DNA of 64,000 bases from contig NZ_QRBE01000001.1 of the NCBI RefSeq assembly GCF_003363155.1, positions 682,001 to 746,000 on the forward strand, written 5' to 3'. The translations under genes were made by a program, and so were the position numbers. Below, piece by piece: positions 25,678 through 34,673 of this stretch (positions are counted from its first letter, which is position 1; each line of letters opens with the position of its first letter). The notes beneath the pieces are model-generated. The model was not told where the DNA came from and did not search any database. It saw only the letters and a program-made list of their open reading frames with translations. Origin of the DNA: Dyella monticola (GTDB lineage: Bacteria > Pseudomonadota > Gammaproteobacteria > Xanthomonadales > Rhodanobacteraceae).

Positions 25678-25725
25678 CGCCCCGACAAGACCTATTTCAA
25701 CAGCGAAACGGGTCAAGTCGGGGCG
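25678..25725. repeat. CGCCCCGAC/GTCGGGGCG inverted pair
   Basis: Nine-base arms 30 nt apart in the 289 bp gap between two minus-strand genes. The arm equals the core of the REP-like unit at 18395-18428. A 62-codon plus-strand frame crosses it (ATG 25573), but is not convincing as a gene. Confidence 0.4.
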
Positions 25726-25789
25726 ACGTTCACATGCATGCCACCAGTAAGCTGGGAATAGCTCCGGTCAATGCATCCGCCATGCCGGC

Positions 25790-27169
25790 TTACGCCCAGA
25801 GCCGAGCGAGATAGTTGATTTCCGCCGATACCATGACAAGCACTCTGGGTGGAATTGTGCTGACTTCATCATATTGAACGGCAATGTGACTGAGCCGGTC
25901 CGTCCCGTCGTCGGCGCCTATTGCGCGGCTTATGCCATTGTCCCCGAAGGAGGGGTCCAGCCTGCCGTTACCCATGAACCGCGCGATCATTGGGGAGAAC
26001 AGTAACGAGATGCCCTCAAGACGCAGTGCGTTACCGCCAACCAAGCTTCTTGAGCCGCTATCGACCGCCAATTCCGTGCTGATGAACCTCTCTTGCATCA
26101 GATCCACAACCGCCAGGTTTCCGCCATTGAAGGTGGGGTCGCGTCTTCCGTTTCTATCCAGTGCCACGAGGCCGGTCGCCTGATGGGGGAGGGGGAATCC
26201 TGCGCCAAACAGTGCTACCAAAACAATGAACCTTCCATCGACCGTGGTACGTACGTCGCGGCATGTGCAACTCCATGCCGGATCGGTTATTTCCACACCT
26301 CCACCGATACCGAAGGTGACATCCAGGTAACCCCGTGGCTCGTAGCGTCGCACGATGCCTGTGCTCGGACCGTGCTGGCCCGCAACAACGATATGGCCGT
26401 TGTGCGTGTTCTCCACCTGAAACGTGTATATCGGTTGCAGGAAATCGCCCACCAGCACATAGCCGGTACCTGCGAACGCAGGGTCCAGACGACCTTGGCG
26501 ATCGATCTTGAACAGATAAGACGAATCGTGGATTCTGGCTAGAAAGAGCAAGCTGCCGTCGGCCAACACTGATGTTTGCATGGGGTCGGCAGACAGAGCC
26601 GCTTGCGTGTGACGCGCCCCGTTTTTGCCGGAACTGGGATGTGACATGAATCCTTTCGCGCTACGCCCAGAGGGTGGCGATGGCAACGGGTAGTAGCCAA
26701 TGCCCTTATTCGCGGACGAGTTCCCGAACGAAGGGTCCACTGTGCCATCACGCATCACGCGGCACGCAACGGGGTATTCCCAAGCCTGGTGTATTCCCAG
26801 CACTATGACACTGTCATCACCGGTAATAACAATGCGAAACCATGCGCAAGCGAAGTGGGGATCATCGAGATTCGGCAACCTTGTGTACCCTTTGTGTCCG
26901 TCCATGTTGCCGAACGTCGTGTCGACTTCCCCGTCGCGGTTTAAACGCGTGATCACCCAATCAAAAGGGGTGTTTTCCATTACCACGTAAATCTGGCTAT
27001 TTATATCGGTTGCGCATGCGTACAGCGGCGGATAGTAGCCAGCGTTTCCCGGTTCCTCCAAATAGAGATAACCGTCGGTGCCAAAAGTGGTATCCAGTTC
27101 GCCCGGCCTGGGCGCTAGTTTAGGTTTGGCCGAGCGGTGCGATTTTTGCGGTAAGACACGATCGTCCAT
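25790..27169 (-). CDS. Delta-60 repeat protein
   Basis: A 459-residue protein composed of about seven repeats of the delta-60 type, recognisable by their LDxxFG starts: LDTTFGTDGYL, VDTTFGNMDGHKGY, VDPSFGNSSANKGI, LDPAFAGTGYV, LDVTFGIGGGV, RDPTFNGGNLAVV and LDPSFGDNGIS. Each repeat would be a propeller blade, giving a beta-propeller. No signal peptide is visible. The ATG at 27169 is preceded by GGGAGAG. The coding region is less GC-rich than its neighbours, which suggests transfer. Function unknown. Confidence 0.85.
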   Translation of the reverse strand: MDDRVLPQKSHRSAKPKLAPRPGELDTTFGTDGYLYLEEPGNAGYYPPLYACATDINSQIYVVMENTPFDWVITRLNRDGEVDTTFGNMDGHKGYTRLPNLDDPHFACAWFRIVITGDDSVIVLGIHQAWEYPVACRVMRDGTVDPSFGNSSANKGIGYYPLPSPPSGRSAKGFMSHPSSGKNGARHTQAALSADPMQTSVLADGSLLFLARIHDSSYLFKIDRQGRLDPAFAGTGYVLVGDFLQPIYTFQVENTHNGHIVVAGQHGPSTGIVRRYEPRGYLDVTFGIGGGVEITDPAWSCTCRDVRTTVDGRFIVLVALFGAGFPLPHQATGLVALDRNGRRDPTFNGGNLAVVDLMQERFISTELAVDSGSRSLVGGNALRLEGISLLFSPMIARFMGNGRLDPSFGDNGISRAIGADDGTDRLSHIAVQYDEVSTIPPRVLVMVSAEINYLARLWA

Positions 27170-27662
27170 AACACTCTCCCTTGTTAGACAACGAAAGATG
27201 CCCATCGAGCGGCGCACAACACGTCGACACGTGGGCTGTCACATATCGCGCGAGGCTTTTGCGTTCGTGTAGAGAGGTCGAAGCGCTATCACGTTCGATA
27301 ACGTTTGGGAGTGATATCAGCGTTGATGGAAAATAATTGTTCAAAAGAAATGTGCGGGGTGCATACGGGTTTTCAGCGTTTTGGCGCATCCGCAACCTGT
27401 CCCCGTTATTTCTTGACCGATCCCCGTTTTAATATGAGAACGACGCCTGATTTTTCGTTACACATTTTGCCCAAATGTGCGATAGGCTTCCTTGCGCAAG
27501 TCTCGTGATAGCGGGTTCCATGGGGTACGGGCGGAACCGCCGGTAAGTCGATTTCACTCAGCAGATTCGGAACACTGCGCGACGTTGGGCGTGGTTCGGT
27601 CTCGAATTAGCAAGCGGCATCGTTTATGACCGCATCACCATCGTCGCATGGAGGCAGACGCC
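27170..27662. other. 493 bp AT-richer intergenic region
   Basis: No gene supported. It holds the promoters of two divergent genes (delta-60 protein and RAYT). Visible structures are CACATTT/AAATGTG at 27461-27479 (7 bp arms, 5 nt spacer) and GCGGGTTCC/GGAACCGCC near 27510-27545. Composition is markedly more AT-rich than the rest of the window around 27300-27480, consistent with acquired DNA. Confidence 0.45.
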
Positions 27663-28436
27663 ATGGCACGGTTTCCGCGGTTCGATCTTGCGTGTGTGTC
27701 CCAGCATGTGATTCAGCGCGGCCATCATGGCGGCGCATGTTTTTTTGCGCCGGCCGACTACAGTTGCTATCTCACTCATTTATTGCACGCCACCCAGCGC
27801 TGGGAGTGCGCCGTGCATGCCTATGTATTGATGGAAAATCACGTGCATCTACTGGTGACGCCATCGCGCGTTGGTACGCTGGGAAACGTGATGCAGGCGA
27901 TCAGTCGCAACTATGTCGCTTATTTCAATGCCAAATACCAGCGTATGGGTGCGTTGTGGGACGGACGCTACAAATCCTGCCTGGTTGATGCGGATTATCT
28001 GCTGACCTGTCAGCGGTATATCGAGTTGAATCCGGTGCGCGCCGGAAAAGCGGGCGAGTCTTCCGGCTATCCATGGTCAAGCTATGGTTGCAATGGGCTT
28101 GGCATCGATGATGCGATTGTCATGCCGCATGCACGGTATGTAGCGCTGGGACGTTCCACTGAGGAACGCATGCGGGCCTATCGCCAATTGTTCGCTGCGG
28201 ATATCGAGCCGCGCGTGATGCGGGATATCCGCATGTACATCCAGCAGCAGCGCGCGCTCGGGTCGCCAGCGTTCCAGGCGTGGGTGACATCCGTGGTGGG
28301 CCGGTATGCCGGGGCGCGGCCTGCGCATCGCCCGCGTAGAGGTGTCGAATTGGTGCAGCACGGCGATGCCGAGTGCGGTGTCACGCTTCCAGCGATGCCT
28401 TCAACCGCAGTAGCGCCTGATCCCATTGTTCGGTGA
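27663..28436 (+). mobile_element. REP-associated tyrosine transposase (RAYT, IS200/TnpA_REP-like)
   Basis: A 257-residue Y1 HUH transposase of the REP-associated class. Seen: VSQHVIQRGHHGGACFF at the start, the metal-binding HUH as LMENHVHLLVTP, and the nucleophile region ISRNYVAYFNAKYQRMGALWDGRYKSCLVD with Tyr, then RYIELNPVRAGKA. RAYTs are single-copy, domesticated relatives of IS200/IS605 transposases that move REP sequences. No terminal repeats of an IS are visible, so it is not an ordinary insertion sequence. ATG at 27663 sits 8 nt after GGAGG. Its last 56 nt overlap the ArsR gene on the other strand. Confidence 0.88.
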
Positions 28437-28746
28437 TCGTATCCAGCGAACGGCGCGCTTCGTCCAGGCGTGAAGGTTCAAATTCCCACAAGCGTTCGCG
28501 CCCTTGCCGCACATCGCGCACTAATCCGGCATCGGCCAGTACCTGCAGATGCTTGGTCACGGCTTGCCGCGTGATATCGGTGCCGATCGTAAGCTGCGTA
28601 ATGGACAAGGCGCCGCCCGCGCAAAGCAATGCGATCAGGCGCAGGCGCGTCTCATCGCCGAGTGCTGCGAAAACCGGTACGGCTTTTCGCAGCACAGGGA
28701 ATTTCGCACCTGCATTGCGTGCGGATGGGCTAGTGCGAGGCAACAT
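28381..28746 (-). CDS. ArsR family transcriptional regulator
   Basis: A 121-residue winged-helix regulator: VFAALGDETRLRLIALLCAGGALSITQLT, then the recognition helix ITRQAVTKHLQVLADAGLVRDVRQGRERLWEFEP. No metal-binding ELCVCDL-type motif, so it belongs to the metal-independent group that accompanies SRPBCC genes. It overlaps the upstream SRPBCC gene by 17 bp on the same strand, showing translational coupling; the pair is a common two-gene unit, probably autoregulated. Confidence 0.92.
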   Translation of the reverse strand: MLPRTSPSARNAGAKFPVLRKAVPVFAALGDETRLRLIALLCAGGALSITQLTIGTDITRQAVTKHLQVLADAGLVRDVRQGRERLWEFEPSRLDEARRSLDTITEQWDQALLRLKASLEA

Positions 28747-29188
28747 AGGTGTCGATGTTCGTCATCTGTGCATCCCAGCCGCCACTGTTCATGCGGAGCG
28801 CTTCCGCGCGGCGGTGGGCGGGAATCTTATCGAAACCCGATTCCACCAGACGCAGCAAGGTGCCATCGGACGTCTCTTCCAGTTCGAATGTCACCAGCGT
28901 GGTGGGCTCGTGCGAATAGTCTGTGTTGGGATCGATCGCATACGGATGCCAGCGGAATGACAACAGGTGTTCGGGTTCGACACGATCCACCACCACTTTC
29001 CACGTAATGTGCTCGTAGCCGGGGTAGGTGATGGGTCCCTCGCACGGCTCGCCGGCGACGAAACGCTTTCCTTTCAAGGCCACGCCAAACCAGTCGCCGA
29101 AGGTTTCGGCATCTGCCAAGGTGCGCCACACTTTCGAGCGTGGGGCTTTGATGTGGATCTGTCGTTCAATGCGATCAGTGCTATTCAT
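28730..29188 (-). CDS. SRPBCC (AHSA1/START-like) protein
   Basis: A 152-residue protein of the Bet v1/AHSA1-like fold: IERQIHIKAPRSKVWRTLADAETFGDWFGVAL at the start, EHLLSFRWHPYAID and PTTLVTFELEETSDGTLLRLVESGFDKIP near the end. It would bind a hydrophobic ligand; the ligand is unknown. ATG at 29188 follows AGGAGGTTGCCC, a perfect ribosome binding site. First gene of a unit with the overlapping ArsR gene. Confidence 0.9.
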   Translation of the reverse strand: MNSTDRIERQIHIKAPRSKVWRTLADAETFGDWFGVALKGKRFVAGEPCEGPITYPGYEHITWKVVVDRVEPEHLLSFRWHPYAIDPNTDYSHEPTTLVTFELEETSDGTLLRLVESGFDKIPAHRRAEALRMNSGGWDAQMTNIDTYVASH

Positions 29189-29361
29189 GGGCAACCTCCT
29201 GGTTGCATATTAGGTCGGTGCTGCCCTTCATGCAACCATTTGATTGCGTTTTTTCATGCAGTGGACTGGGTATGCTCGCCGGTGAATGTCCGATGGGCGA
29301 GGGTTCGTGCGTCATCAAGGTAGGCGGCACCATCGCCCGCCATGAACCGAGGAGAATTCCG

Positions 29362-29718
29362 ATGCAATACCTGCTGATGCTCTTTTCAGACGAGACCGCC
29401 TGGCAGCGCTTGTCCAGTGTGGAACAGGAACAGGGCGTGGCGGCCTATCGCGCCTATACGCAGGCCTTGAAAGAGGCTGGCGCCCTGGTGGGTGTCAATC
29501 GACTGCAAGACACGGGCACCGCCACCACCGTGCGGCTGGTCGATGGCAAGTCGCAGGTGCTGGACGGCCCGTATGTCGATTCCAAGGAGCAGCTCGGCGG
29601 CTATTACCTGATCGAAGCCCCCGACCTCGACGCGGCGCTCGGCTGGGCCGCGCGCTGTCCGGGTGCGGGCCATGGCACGATCGAGGTGCGACCGATATGG
29701 GCCTACCCCGAGCAGTAG
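29362..29718 (+). CDS. DGPF/YCII-related protein
   Basis: A 118-residue YCII-related (DGPF) protein: MQYLLMLFSDETAW at the start, VLDGPYVDSKEQLGGYYLIEAPDLDAAL in the middle with the DGPY signature, and GTIEVRPIW at the end. It lies 6 bp upstream of an ECF42 sigma factor gene; this pairing is a known hallmark of the ECF42 group. The role of the DGPF protein is unclear, though a link to the sigma factor is generally assumed. ATG at 29362 after GAGGAGAATTCCG. Confidence 0.92.
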   Translation: MQYLLMLFSDETAWQRLSSVEQEQGVAAYRAYTQALKEAGALVGVNRLQDTGTATTVRLVDGKSQVLDGPYVDSKEQLGGYYLIEAPDLDAALGWAARCPGAGHGTIEVRPIWAYPEQ

Positions 29719-29724
29719 CACGTC

Positions 29725-30978
29725 GTGCGTGACGATGCCTCTACACAGGCGGCGATAAGCGCGGTAGCGCGTCGCAGCTACGGCAAACTGCTGGCGTACC
29801 TTGCTGCCGACATGCGTGACGTGTCGGCAGCCGAGGATGCGTTGTCGGAAGCGTTTGCCGCCGCGCTGGCAGACTGGTCGGTGCACGGCTGCCCGGACAA
29901 TCCCGAAGCATGGCTGATGACGGTGGCGCGTCGCAAAGCGATTGATGGCACACGTCGCCGTCGTACCGGCGAAGCAGTCGCCGATCAGTTGAAAGTAATG
30001 GCCGACGCAGAGGCCGAATGCTGGGAAGCGGGCGACGATGAGGCGATTCCCGATCGGCGACTGGCGTTGCTGTTCGCATGCACGCATCCGGCCATCGAGG
30101 TGGCCATTCGCGCGCCCTTGATGCTGCAGACCGTGCTCGGCGTGGATGCGAAAACCATTGCATCGGCCTTTCTGGTCTCACCCGATGCCATGTGCAAACG
30201 GCTGGGCCGGGCGAAACAGAAAATTCGCGAAGCGGGTATTCCATTCACCATCCCCGAGCGCGACATCTGGAGCGAGCGATTGCAAGGCGTGCTTGATGCC
30301 ATCTACGCCGCGTACTCGCTAGGCTGGAGCGACATGGATGACGCCGACCTGCTCCGGCGCGACCTGGTCGAGGAGGCGATTTTCCTTGCGCGCCTGTTGG
30401 CGGAACTGCTGCCACAGGAACCGGAAACGCTAGGGCTGCTTGCCGGCATGCTGTATGCCCAGGCACGCTGCCGTGCGCGCCGCAACCAACAAGGCGAGTA
30501 TGTGCCGCTGGCCGAGCAGGATACGCACTTGTGGGATGCGACCATGATCGACCAGGCCGAAGTCGTGTTGCGACATGCGTGCACATTCGGCCGCATCGGC
30601 CGCTATCAACTGGAAGCGGCGCTGCAATCGGCCCACGTCGAACGTCGCCGTAGCGGGCGTACGGATTACGCGCCGGAAGTGCAGCTTTACGATGCGCTCT
30701 ATGCATTGACCGGTTCTCCCGTGGTCGCGCTCAATCGCGCCTTGGCGATGGCCGAGCTTGAAGGGCCCGCAGCGGCCATCGCCGTCTTCCAGGCGCTGGC
30801 CGATGACAAGCGACTGGCGGACTATCAACCGTATTGGGCGGCGCGTGCGTCGCTGTTTGCGCGTGCCGGCAATAGGCGTGAAGCATTGCATGCCTATGAC
30901 ATGGCGATAGGCCTTGCGTGCGACCCGGCGGTGAGACGCTTTTTGCAGCGGCGACAACGCAGCATGCTTGCGGAATGA
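29725..30978 (+). CDS. ECF42-type RNA polymerase sigma factor with TPR-like C-terminal extension
   Basis: A 417-residue sigma factor. Sigma-2 region: LLAYLAADMRDVSAAEDALSEAF ... NPEAWLMTVARRKAID; sigma-4 region: LLMLQTVLGVDAKTIASAFLVSPDAMCKRLGRAKQKI. The C-terminal ~230 residues form a helical, TPR-like extension (ALYALTGSPVVALNRALAMAELEGPAAAI) that is required for activity in the ECF42 group and replaces an anti-sigma factor. Start GTG at 29725, 6 nt after the DGPF gene stop. No anti-sigma gene is adjacent, as usual for the group. Confidence 0.92.
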   Translation: MRDDASTQAAISAVARRSYGKLLAYLAADMRDVSAAEDALSEAFAAALADWSVHGCPDNPEAWLMTVARRKAIDGTRRRRTGEAVADQLKVMADAEAECWEAGDDEAIPDRRLALLFACTHPAIEVAIRAPLMLQTVLGVDAKTIASAFLVSPDAMCKRLGRAKQKIREAGIPFTIPERDIWSERLQGVLDAIYAAYSLGWSDMDDADLLRRDLVEEAIFLARLLAELLPQEPETLGLLAGMLYAQARCRARRNQQGEYVPLAEQDTHLWDATMIDQAEVVLRHACTFGRIGRYQLEAALQSAHVERRRSGRTDYAPEVQLYDALYALTGSPVVALNRALAMAELEGPAAAIAVFQALADDKRLADYQPYWAARASLFARAGNRREALHAYDMAIGLACDPAVRRFLQRRQRSMLAE

Positions 30979-31044
30979 TCCGACTGCACGCATACGCCCT
31001 TGTCTGGCAGAATCGAGGCTCCCGTCCCCTCAAGTAGCCTGTCT

Positions 31045-32307
31045 ATGCGTGATGCCGTAGCCGCACCGACCCATTCGCCAAGTCGGGTTCTGTTCGCCAG
31101 CCTGATCGGCACCACTATCGAGTTTTTCGATTTCTATATTTACGCCACGGCGGCGGTGCTGGTGTTTCCCAAGTTGTTTTTTCCCGCGAGCGATTCGGCT
31201 ACGGCAACGCTGCAATCGTTCGCAACGTTCGCATTGGCCTTTGTCGCACGGCCGATCGGCTCGGCATTGTTCGGACACTTCGGCGACCGCATCGGGCGCA
31301 AGGCGACCCTGGTGGCGGCCTTGCTCACCATGGGTATTTCCACCGTGGTGATCGGCCTGCTGCCGACTTATCACCAGATCGGCCTGATCGCCCCGGTGCT
31401 GCTGGCACTGTGCCGCTTGGGACAAGGTCTTGGCCTTGGCGGTGAGTGGGGAGGCGCGGTGTTGCTGGCGATCGAAAACGCACCGCCAGGCAAGCGCGCC
31501 TGGTACGGCATGTTTCCGCAGCTCGGTGCGCCGTTGGGATTTCTCGCTGCAACAAGCCTGTTCCTGTGGCTGACAGAAAAGGTGGGCGATGCCGCGTTCT
31601 TTGCATGGGGATGGCGCGTGCCGTTCCTGGCGAGTTCCGCGCTCGTGTTGATCGGTCTGTGGATGCGCCTGCGGCTTACGGAAACGCCGGCGTTCGCGCG
31701 CGCCATGGCCAAGCACGAACGGGTAAAGGTGCCCATGTTCAACGTGTTCGCTCAGCATACGCGCGCGCTGATTGCAGGCACCTTCGCGGCGCTGGCGACG
31801 TTCGTCATCTTCTATCTGATGACTGTGTTCGCGCTGAGTTGGGCCACATCCAAATTGAACTACTCGCGTGAAACATTTTTGATCATGCAGATGGTTGGCG
31901 TGTTGTTCTTCGCGTTGCTGATTCCCGCTTCGGCGTGGTTGGCGGACAAGCGCGGCGGACATTTCACGATGATCGTCGCCACGGTGTTGATCTTTGTTTT
32001 CGGCATCGCTTATGCGCCGTTGTTTGCGCACAGCGGCATGTTGTTCATGGTGGTGGGCATGTGCATCGTCGGTATCACCTATGGCCCGCTGGGCACGGTG
32101 CTGGCCCAAATGTTTCCCACCGCGGTGCGGTACACGGGCGCGTCGCTTGCGTTCAACTTGGCCGGGATCTTTGGCGCATCGCTGGCGCCGTATCTTGCCA
32201 CCTGGCTGGCCAAGACCTACGGGTTGGCTTATGTGGGGTATTACCTCTCGGCGGCAGCTGTGCTGACGATGCTGGCGCTATGGGCCAAGCCGCGCGAAGC
32301 GATGTAA
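31045..32307 (+). CDS. MHS-family MFS transporter
   Basis: A 420-residue, 12-helix major facilitator of the metabolite:proton symporter family (like ProP, ShiA and KgtP). Signature: GTTIEFFDFYIYATAAVLVFPKLFFP in helix 1, GHFGDRIGRKATLV between helices 2 and 3, and GLGLGGEWGGAVLLAIENAPPGKRAW. The substrate, probably a carboxylate or osmolyte, is not predictable. ATG at 31045. Followed by a strong terminator. Confidence 0.92.
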   Translation: MRDAVAAPTHSPSRVLFASLIGTTIEFFDFYIYATAAVLVFPKLFFPASDSATATLQSFATFALAFVARPIGSALFGHFGDRIGRKATLVAALLTMGISTVVIGLLPTYHQIGLIAPVLLALCRLGQGLGLGGEWGGAVLLAIENAPPGKRAWYGMFPQLGAPLGFLAATSLFLWLTEKVGDAAFFAWGWRVPFLASSALVLIGLWMRLRLTETPAFARAMAKHERVKVPMFNVFAQHTRALIAGTFAALATFVIFYLMTVFALSWATSKLNYSRETFLIMQMVGVLFFALLIPASAWLADKRGGHFTMIVATVLIFVFGIAYAPLFAHSGMLFMVVGMCIVGITYGPLGTVLAQMFPTAVRYTGASLAFNLAGIFGASLAPYLATWLAKTYGLAYVGYYLSAAAVLTMLALWAKPREAM

Positions 32308-32348
32308 TCGACTGGCTGCGCCCACGAAAGCTGCACCATGAAAAAATG

Positions 32349-32379
32349 GCCCTGGCGAGCGTGCGCTGCCAGGGCTTTT
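32349..32379. terminator. Rho-independent terminator
   Basis: GCCCTGGC/GCCAGGGC, 8 bp stem with an 11 nt loop, T-run on the plus side and A-run (T on minus) on the other; placed between convergent genes. Confidence 0.8.
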
Positions 32380-32393
32380 CGTTATTGCGAACC

Positions 32394-33569
32394 TCAACCG
32401 CCGCCGGGATGTTGTTCCTCGCGTTTGGGTGCGGGATGCGGCTTCGCCTCGGGATGCGCAGGCGCCGCGTGAGCGCCCGGCGTGAGATGCGGGGCGACAG
32501 GACGTGGGGCTTCAGGACGCGGTTCGGCAGCACGTGGTTCGACAGGATGCGCTGGCGCGGCATGCGTCGGATGGTACTGCGTGGGTGCCGCTTCATGATG
32601 CAAAGGTGTCGGGGTCGCGTGCGGCGCATGTGGAGCAACCCTTGCGCCTTCGGGCCGGTTCATCGGATGTGTCGCCGTCGGCGGTGCAGCATGAGGCGTT
32701 GTGGCATTCGGATGCGGTGCAAAATGCGACGAAGGCAAGCCTGGCCGTTGCGTCGGCGCGGGATGCTCCGCGCCACCGGGTGCGAGTCCTGGGTGCGCCG
32801 AAGCGCCATGCGCGGCAACGATGCCCGCGCCGGTAAACGCGCTGGGCCTTGCGGTGGCGGCAATCGGTGGGGCGCCGTGATTGACCGTCGCGCGCAATGC
32901 CGGGTTCTGGCGCGCCATCTGCATATGTTGTTGCTGTGCCGCGACGGGCGGTGTGTGGTGCTGCTGAGCGTATGCCGACTCCTGCGCGGTGGGTTGTGCG
33001 CGAACGCCACCCGTACCGCCGTTGTAGCTCACGTGATTGACCGTTACGTTGTTGACCACCGTCCGGTTATAAACATTGGTGACGCGCACGTTGCTGATGT
33101 TGTTCACCGAGCGGTTGTAATAGAAGCCGCCTGCTCCCCAGTGGCCCCCCGCATAGCCATCACCGGTGTAGCCATAGCCATAGTTGATACCGCCATAAAA
33201 CCCTACTCGCGGACCCCAGTAGCCTTCATGGAAGATGTACACGCCGTTGCTCCAGCCCCAATAGGGCGGCGTCCATAACGCGCCCGTGTAGGGAGCGAGC
33301 ACCCAGGTTCCAGGCACCCAGTAGTATTCCGCGCCATCCCAGGCCCAATAACCTGGCGCCCACATATAGCCGTCGCCTGGAATTGGCGGTTGGTCATACA
33401 TCGGTAGCGGTGGTGGTGCTGAATTGACGGAGATCGAAACACCGACGTCAACCTGCGCTTGCACCGGTGCAGTCATAAACGCAAACCCTGCGGCTGACAG
33501 CAAGGACGCGCTCAGCGTCCATGCGCAACAGCGCGTTGCGGCCTTTCGCATCAGGACGTGGTGTTTCAT
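32394..33569 (-). CDS. YXWGXW-repeat exported protein (copy 1)
   Basis: A 391-residue envelope protein. Signal peptide (about 1-39), then a region with repeated aromatic blades of the YXWGXW type: YMWAPGYWAWDGAEYYWVPG, ALWTPPYWGWSN and FHEGYWG, followed by a Gly/Tyr segment GFYGGINYGYGYTGDGYAGG and Asn/Val turns (VNNISNVRVTNVYNRTVVNNV). The last ~200 residues are a Pro/His/Ala-rich disordered tail. Function unknown; the family is linked to BcpO-type proteins of biofilm and cell-surface loci. A clear paralogue lies at 48230-49342. ATG at 33569 after GAGGAACACC. Confidence 0.85.
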   Translation of the reverse strand: MKHHVLMRKAATRCCAWTLSASLLSAAGFAFMTAPVQAQVDVGVSISVNSAPPPLPMYDQPPIPGDGYMWAPGYWAWDGAEYYWVPGTWVLAPYTGALWTPPYWGWSNGVYIFHEGYWGPRVGFYGGINYGYGYTGDGYAGGHWGAGGFYYNRSVNNISNVRVTNVYNRTVVNNVTVNHVSYNGGTGGVRAQPTAQESAYAQQHHTPPVAAQQQHMQMARQNPALRATVNHGAPPIAATARPSAFTGAGIVAAHGASAHPGLAPGGAEHPAPTQRPGLPSSHFAPHPNATTPHAAPPTATHPMNRPEGARVAPHAPHATPTPLHHEAAPTQYHPTHAAPAHPVEPRAAEPRPEAPRPVAPHLTPGAHAAPAHPEAKPHPAPKREEQHPGGG

Positions 33570-33908
33570 GGTGTTCCTCAGGTAGCGGATCGTGCGGGCA
33601 AGCTAGCGCATGCCATGCGATGAAAAACTGAGGGACGCCGACGTCATTCGCCTTCAATTAAGCGAACAAGCGCGGATAAACGTTCCATTGACATGCAAGC
33701 GCCTGTCACACTTGTTCAATCTGGAAATTAAATCGTCGATGACGAAGAAAAACCGCGGCCTCACGCTTTCGCACGGCTGACGGTAATGGCGGGGGTGTGT
33801 GAAAAGCGCTTAGCCGTTGCGTGCATGACGCGTCAGCGCAATAAACGGAGTGCGTCGCCTGCGTAAGCGACGTAGCGTGATGGGCCTCGTCGAAATGTTT
33901 CCCGGCTT
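33570..33908. other. 339 bp intergenic region
   Basis: Divergent promoter region between the YXWGXW gene and the dioxygenase gene. No ORF with recognisable character and no strong hairpin. AT-rich between about 33640 and 33760. Nothing further seen. Confidence 0.3.
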
Positions 33909-34634
33909 ATGCAGCACATCCATGACAACGCTTGCGAAGGAATATTGCCCAGCATCGACTGGACGACTCTTGCCCATGATCTCGATCAATTCGGCGCGGC
34001 ACGGCTGCCCGGATTGTTGGACGTTGATGCATGCCGTTCGCTGGCTGCGCTGTACGCCGATGATCACCTGTTCAGAAGCCGTGTCGTGATGGCTCGGCAT
34101 GGATTCGGGCAGGGCGAGTACAAATACTTTGCCTATCCACTTCCGGCCGTTGTACAAGCGTTGCGCACGGCGTTCTACGCACCGCTGGCCGATATGGCCA
34201 ATCGCTGGAACCAGGCCATGGATATCGCGGTGCGCTATCCACACACCCATGCGCACTACCTTCAGCGATGCCATGCGGCGGGACAGCGACGTCCTACACC
34301 CCTGCTGCTCCACTACGACGAAGGTGATTACAACTGTCTGCATCAGGATCTTTACGGCGAGCATGTATTCCCACTGCAGATGACGATCCTGCTGTCGCAA
34401 CCGGGAAAGGATTTTGAAGGCGGGGAGTTCGTGTTGACTGAGCAACGTCCACGCATGCAATCGCGCGCGCACGTAGTGCCGCTGCAACAAGGCGACGCCG
34501 TGATCTTTGCCGTGCACGATCGCCCCATGCAGGGGGCGCGCGGCGTTCATCGAGTGACGATGCGGCACGGCGTGAGCCGTATCCGCGCGGGGCGCAGGTA
34601 CAGCGTGGGCATTATCTTTCACGACGCGAAGTGA
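33909..34634 (+). CDS. 2OG-Fe(II) oxygenase (Oxygenase-NA type)
   Basis: A 241-residue protein with the double-stranded beta-helix motif of 2OG-Fe(II) oxygenases: YNCLHQDLYGEHVFPLQMTILL gives the HxD iron ligands, and GARGVHRVTMRHGVSRIRAGRRYSVGIIFHDA supplies the distal His and the Arg for 2-oxoglutarate. The front end, LDQFGAARLPGLLDVDACRSLAALY, is also typical. Homologous proteins are annotated only by fold; the substrate is unknown. The ATG at 33909 lacks a strong ribosome binding site. Confidence 0.85.
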   Translation: MQHIHDNACEGILPSIDWTTLAHDLDQFGAARLPGLLDVDACRSLAALYADDHLFRSRVVMARHGFGQGEYKYFAYPLPAVVQALRTAFYAPLADMANRWNQAMDIAVRYPHTHAHYLQRCHAAGQRRPTPLLLHYDEGDYNCLHQDLYGEHVFPLQMTILLSQPGKDFEGGEFVLTEQRPRMQSRAHVVPLQQGDAVIFAVHDRPMQGARGVHRVTMRHGVSRIRAGRRYSVGIIFHDAK

Positions 34635-34637
34635 AAG

Positions 34638-34664
34638 AAAAACCGCGCATGGCGCGCGGTTTTC
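34638..34664. terminator. Bidirectional terminator
   Basis: A-run, ACCGCGC, loop ATGGC, GCGCGGT, T-run, between the convergent dioxygenase and nuclease-like genes. Confidence 0.8.
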
Positions 34665-34673
34665 GGGGCATCT

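Noticed and set aside
25573-25761. 62-codon plus-strand frame with AGGA before the ATG
   Set aside because: No family resemblance, and it crosses a REP-like inverted repeat; coding unlikely.
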